From contig DATJZH010000073.1 of the NCBI GenBank assembly GCA_035499215.1, forward strand, positions 1 through 15,857: DNA of 15,857 bases, written 5' to 3'. Positions 13,446 through 15,857 of the stretch are shown here, piece by piece (positions within the stretch are counted from its first letter, which is position 1; the number at the start of each line of letters is the position of its first letter). This DNA is from DATJZH01 sp035499215 (GTDB taxonomy: Bacteria; Actinomycetota; Actinomycetes; Streptosporangiales; Streptosporangiaceae). The notes under the pieces were generated by a model that worked only from the letters and a program-made list of their open reading frames with translations, had not been told where the DNA came from and ran no database searches. Position numbers and translations under genes: made by a program.

Positions 13446-15058
13446 TGGCGGTCTCGCCGGCACGCCAGGCGCCGGGTCCCGAGCGCACCGGGCCGCCGCC
13501 CGGATCGGGGCGGCAGCCGCGCCGTGCCCGCAGGCCGGTGATGCTGATCACCGCGAGCTCGGCGGTGGCGGCGCTGCTGTCGCTGCCGCTGATTTTCCTG
13601 CTGATCGAGGCGCACGGCGCGGGGACCGCCGCGGTCGCACGCCTGATCTTTCGCCGCGCCACGGCTGACCTGCTCTGGAACACCGTCCGGCTCACGGTCG
13701 TGGTGACCGCGCTGTGCGCGGCCATCGGGACGCTCGCGGCGTGGTTCGTCGAGCGGACCGACCTGCCGGGCCGGCGGGCCTGGGCGGTGCTGGTCGTAGT
13801 GCCGCTGGCGATCCCCGACTTCGTGGTGAGCTTCGGCTGGGCATCGCTGTGGACCTGGATGCAGGGCTTCCGCGGCGCCGTCATCGTGATGACGCTCGCC
13901 GTCTACCCGCTGGTCTACCTGCCCGTCGCGGCCAGCCTGCGCGCGGCCGATCCCGGCCAAGAGGAGGTGGCGCGCAGTCTGGGCACCGGGCGGCTGCGCA
14001 CGTTCTTCCGGATCACGCTGAGCCAGGCGCGCGGCGCGATCCTCGGCGGCTGCCTGCTCGTCGCGCTCGTGCTGCTGGCCGAATACGGCGCCTTCGAGAT
14101 CCTCGGCTATCAGACTTTCACGACCGAGATCTTCACCGAGTTCTCCATCTCGTTCAGCGTGCCGGCCGCCTGCGCGCTTTCCCTGGTGCTCGTCCTGCTG
14201 AGCCTCATGGTCCTCGCCGGGGAGGGCATGGCGCGCGGCGGGGGGAAGGCCAGCCGGTCCGGGCCGCTGGCGGCCCGGCGGCTGCCGCCGGGCCGGCTCG
14301 GCCGGGCCAGGTTCCCGGTGCTGGCAGGCTTCGCGCTGCTCACCCTGCTGGCGCTCGGCGTGCCTGTCGGCGCCAGCGCCTTCTGGTTCTTCGAGGGCGG
14401 CGCTCACTCGATCACCGGGGTTACGCTGCCCACAGCGCTGCTGCACACCGCGCTTTACGGCGCGAGCGCCGGCGCGCTCGACACGCTGCTGGCCCTGCCC
14501 GTCGCGCTCCTGGCCATCCGGCACACCAGCCCGATCCGGCACCTGCTCGAGCGCAGCACCTATCTGGTGCTCGCGATGCCCGGCGTGGTCGCCGCCTTCG
14601 CGCTGTCCTACTTTACCGAGCGGTATGCGGGCGGCTTCCTCTACCAGAGCGCCGCCCTGCTCGTCCTGTGTTATGCGATCATGTTCTTCCCGCTCGCGCT
14701 CGTCGGGGTGAAGGCCTCGCTCGCCCGCGTGCCAGCCAGCCTGGAGGAAGTGGCCCGGTCCCTCGGGCAGCGCAGGCTGTCCGTCCTTCGGCGTGTCACG
14801 CTCCGGCTGATCGGGCCTGGCCTCGCGGCAGCGTTCTGCCTGGTCTTCCTGTCCGTGGTGACAGAGCTCACCGCGACCTTGCTGCTGATCCCGACCGGTG
14901 CCCAGACCCTGGCCACCCAGTTCTGGGCCTACGAGCAGAACCTGTCCTACGGCCAGGCAGCCCCGTTCGCCCTCGCGATGATCGCCCTGGCCGCCGTGCC
15001 CAGCTACGTGCTCGGGCGATTCTTCGACCGGTCAGCGCGCGCAAGGATGACAGCATGA
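13445..15058 (+). CDS. Ferric-iron ABC transporter permease, fused two-domain (FbpB type)
   Basis: A 537-residue inner-membrane protein made of two homologous permease halves, as in FbpB/SfuB-type iron transporters, so one polypeptide forms the whole channel. After a Pro/Arg-rich 30-residue N-terminus, the first membrane segment is at about 36-56. Each half carries an EAA loop that docks on the ATPase: EEVARSLGTGRLRTFFRITL from Glu173 and EEVARSLGQRRLSVLRRVTL from about Glu434. The halves are joined by a basic Gly/Arg-rich linker (about residues 262-288). Roughly 12 membrane segments are expected. ATG 13445 starts at a TGATG junction, and the TGA (15056-15058) overlaps the ATPase start as ATGA, so the operon is tightly coupled. 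Confidence 0.93.
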   Translation: MAVSPARQAPGPERTGPPPGSGRQPRRARRPVMLITASSAVAALLSLPLIFLLIEAHGAGTAAVARLIFRRATADLLWNTVRLTVVVTALCAAIGTLAAWFVERTDLPGRRAWAVLVVVPLAIPDFVVSFGWASLWTWMQGFRGAVIVMTLAVYPLVYLPVAASLRAADPGQEEVARSLGTGRLRTFFRITLSQARGAILGGCLLVALVLLAEYGAFEILGYQTFTTEIFTEFSISFSVPAACALSLVLVLLSLMVLAGEGMARGGGKASRSGPLAARRLPPGRLGRARFPVLAGFALLTLLALGVPVGASAFWFFEGGAHSITGVTLPTALLHTALYGASAGALDTLLALPVALLAIRHTSPIRHLLERSTYLVLAMPGVVAAFALSYFTERYAGGFLYQSAALLVLCYAIMFFPLALVGVKASLARVPASLEEVARSLGQRRLSVLRRVTLRLIGPGLAAAFCLVFLSVVTELTATLLLIPTGAQTLATQFWAYEQNLSYGQAAPFALAMIALAAVPSYVLGRFFDRSARARMTA

Positions 15059-15857
15059 CATCGCTTGCCGTCAGTGGGCTGGACAAGGCCTTCGCCGGCC
15101 ACGTGGTGCTCGCCGGCCTGGCGGTGAGCGTGCCCGCAGGATCTCTTACGGCGGTGCTCGGCCCGTCCGGCAGCGGGAAGACGACACTGCTGCGGATCCT
15201 GGCGGGCTTCGAGCGAGCCGACGCCGGCACCGTGACGATCGGCGATGCTGTGGTGGACGGACCGGGCGCGCACCTTGCGCCGGAACGGCGCCGGATCGGC
15301 TACGTCCCGCAGGAGGGCGGTCTCTTCCCGCACCTCACGGTCCAGGCCAACGTCGGTTTCGGCCTTCCCGCCCGCCACCGCAAGGGCCCGCGGACGGCCG
15401 GCTTGCTGGACACAGTGGGGCTCGCCGGGCTTGGCCGGCGTTACCCGCATCAGCTGTCCGGCGGCCAGCAGCAGCGTGTCGCGCTAGCCAGGGCGCTGGC
15501 CATCCGGCCTGACATCGTCCTGCTCGACGAGCCGTTCGCCGCGCTCGACGCGCACCTGCGGGCCAGTGTCCGGGCTGACGTCCTGCGGCTGCTGCGCGAG
15601 GCCGGCACGACCGCGGTCCTGGTGACCCACGACCAGGACGAGGCGCTTTCCACCGCCGACCGGGTGGCGGTCCTGCGCGACGGCAGGATCGCCCAGTGCG
15701 CGTCCCCTCAGGATCTCTACTTGCGGCCGGCCGATGCGGACCTGGCCCGATTCATCGGCGACGCCAACCTCGTGGACGGCGTGCTCGACGGCACCGCGGT
15801 ACACACCATCCTGGGCAGGCTGCCCGTCGAGGCGTCCGAGGCCCCTTGTCCTCCGCC
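15055..15857 (+). CDS. Ferric-iron ABC transporter ATP-binding protein (FbpC type), partial
   Basis: This nucleotide-binding subunit powers iron import at the inner face of the membrane. The frame from ATG 15055 (ATGA overlap with the permease stop) stays open to the window edge, 267 codons. It shows Walker A GPSGSGKT (36-43), a Q-loop in GYVPQEGGLFPHLTV, the signature LSGGQQQR (134-141), Walker B IVLLDEP with Asp158/Glu159, the D-loop ALDAHLR, and the switch His192 in THDQDEAL. All catalytic elements are intact. The sequence then enters the C-terminal regulatory (TOBE-like) region (FIGDANLVDGVLDG). Relatives are about 340-360 residues, so roughly 80-90 residues lie beyond the window. Confidence 0.95.
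   Translation, partial: MTSLAVSGLDKAFAGHVVLAGLAVSVPAGSLTAVLGPSGSGKTTLLRILAGFERADAGTVTIGDAVVDGPGAHLAPERRRIGYVPQEGGLFPHLTVQANVGFGLPARHRKGPRTAGLLDTVGLAGLGRRYPHQLSGGQQQRVALARALAIRPDIVLLDEPFAALDAHLRASVRADVLRLLREAGTTAVLVTHDQDEALSTADRVAVLRDGRIAQCASPQDLYLRPADADLARFIGDANLVDGVLDGTAVHTILGRLPVEASEAPCPP

Noticed and set aside
13352..14542. 396-codon minus-strand open frame opposite the permease
   Set aside because: It is extremely Arg/Gln/Glu/Gly-rich, typical of antisense frames in GC-rich DNA, and lies opposite an intact permease.

Overview
The window is a GC-rich (roughly two-thirds G+C) bacterial chromosome segment. Its codon use, GTG starts, lipoprotein signals, IdeR/DtxR-type iron box and the type of M16 peptidase pair all point to an actinomycete, probably a filamentous or soil lineage (Streptosporangiales or Streptomyces-like). 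No rRNA, tRNA, CRISPR array, insertion sequence or phage gene was seen. Most genes belong to familiar families, but several junctions hold decayed genes and unusual translational arrangements.

Layout. (1) 2-157: the last 51 codons of a class I polyhydroxyalkanoate synthase, then a 390-bp gap with a 16-bp direct repeat. (2) 548-2050 (+): a type B carboxylesterase. Its stop overlaps the end of a frameshifted minus-strand remnant that resembles the C-terminus of 5-formyltetrahydrofolate cyclo-ligase (2047-2282). (3) 5062 down to 2283 (-): two overlapping M16 peptidase genes. One carries the HxxEH zinc site. The other lacks it but keeps the Arg/Tyr substrate-binding region, so they look like a two-subunit protease. 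(4) 5961-5191 (-): a conserved multi-spanning membrane protein. (5) 6263-6574 (+): a small protein of unknown function, followed by a strong hairpin between convergent genes.

(6) 10500 down to 6752 (-): a same-strand series of an SDR-family protein lacking the catalytic serine, a 759-residue phospholipase C/acid-phosphatase-type phosphoesterase with extra N- and C-terminal domains and no signal peptide, and an NAD(P)H-dependent FMN reductase. Gaps are 88 and 67 bp. Upstream of the SDR lies a minus-strand remnant resembling hoxX, apparently with an internal deletion. (7) 10892-12061 (+): a beta-propeller (NHL-like) lipoprotein.

(8) 12221-15857 (+): an iron-uptake operon. A near-consensus IdeR/DtxR box (17 of 19 bases) precedes a possible 24-codon leader ORF with a perfect Shine-Dalgarno, a ferric-iron-binding lipoprotein, a two-domain permease and an ABC ATPase that runs off the window. 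The ORF junctions in this operon all overlap (ATGGTGA, TGATG, TGATG, ATGA) and include an 8-residue mini-ORF between binding protein and permease, which suggests termination-reinitiation coupling along the whole transcript. Under iron repletion IdeR would shut the operon off. Under starvation the lipoprotein captures Fe3+, the permease passes it inward and the ATPase powers the step.
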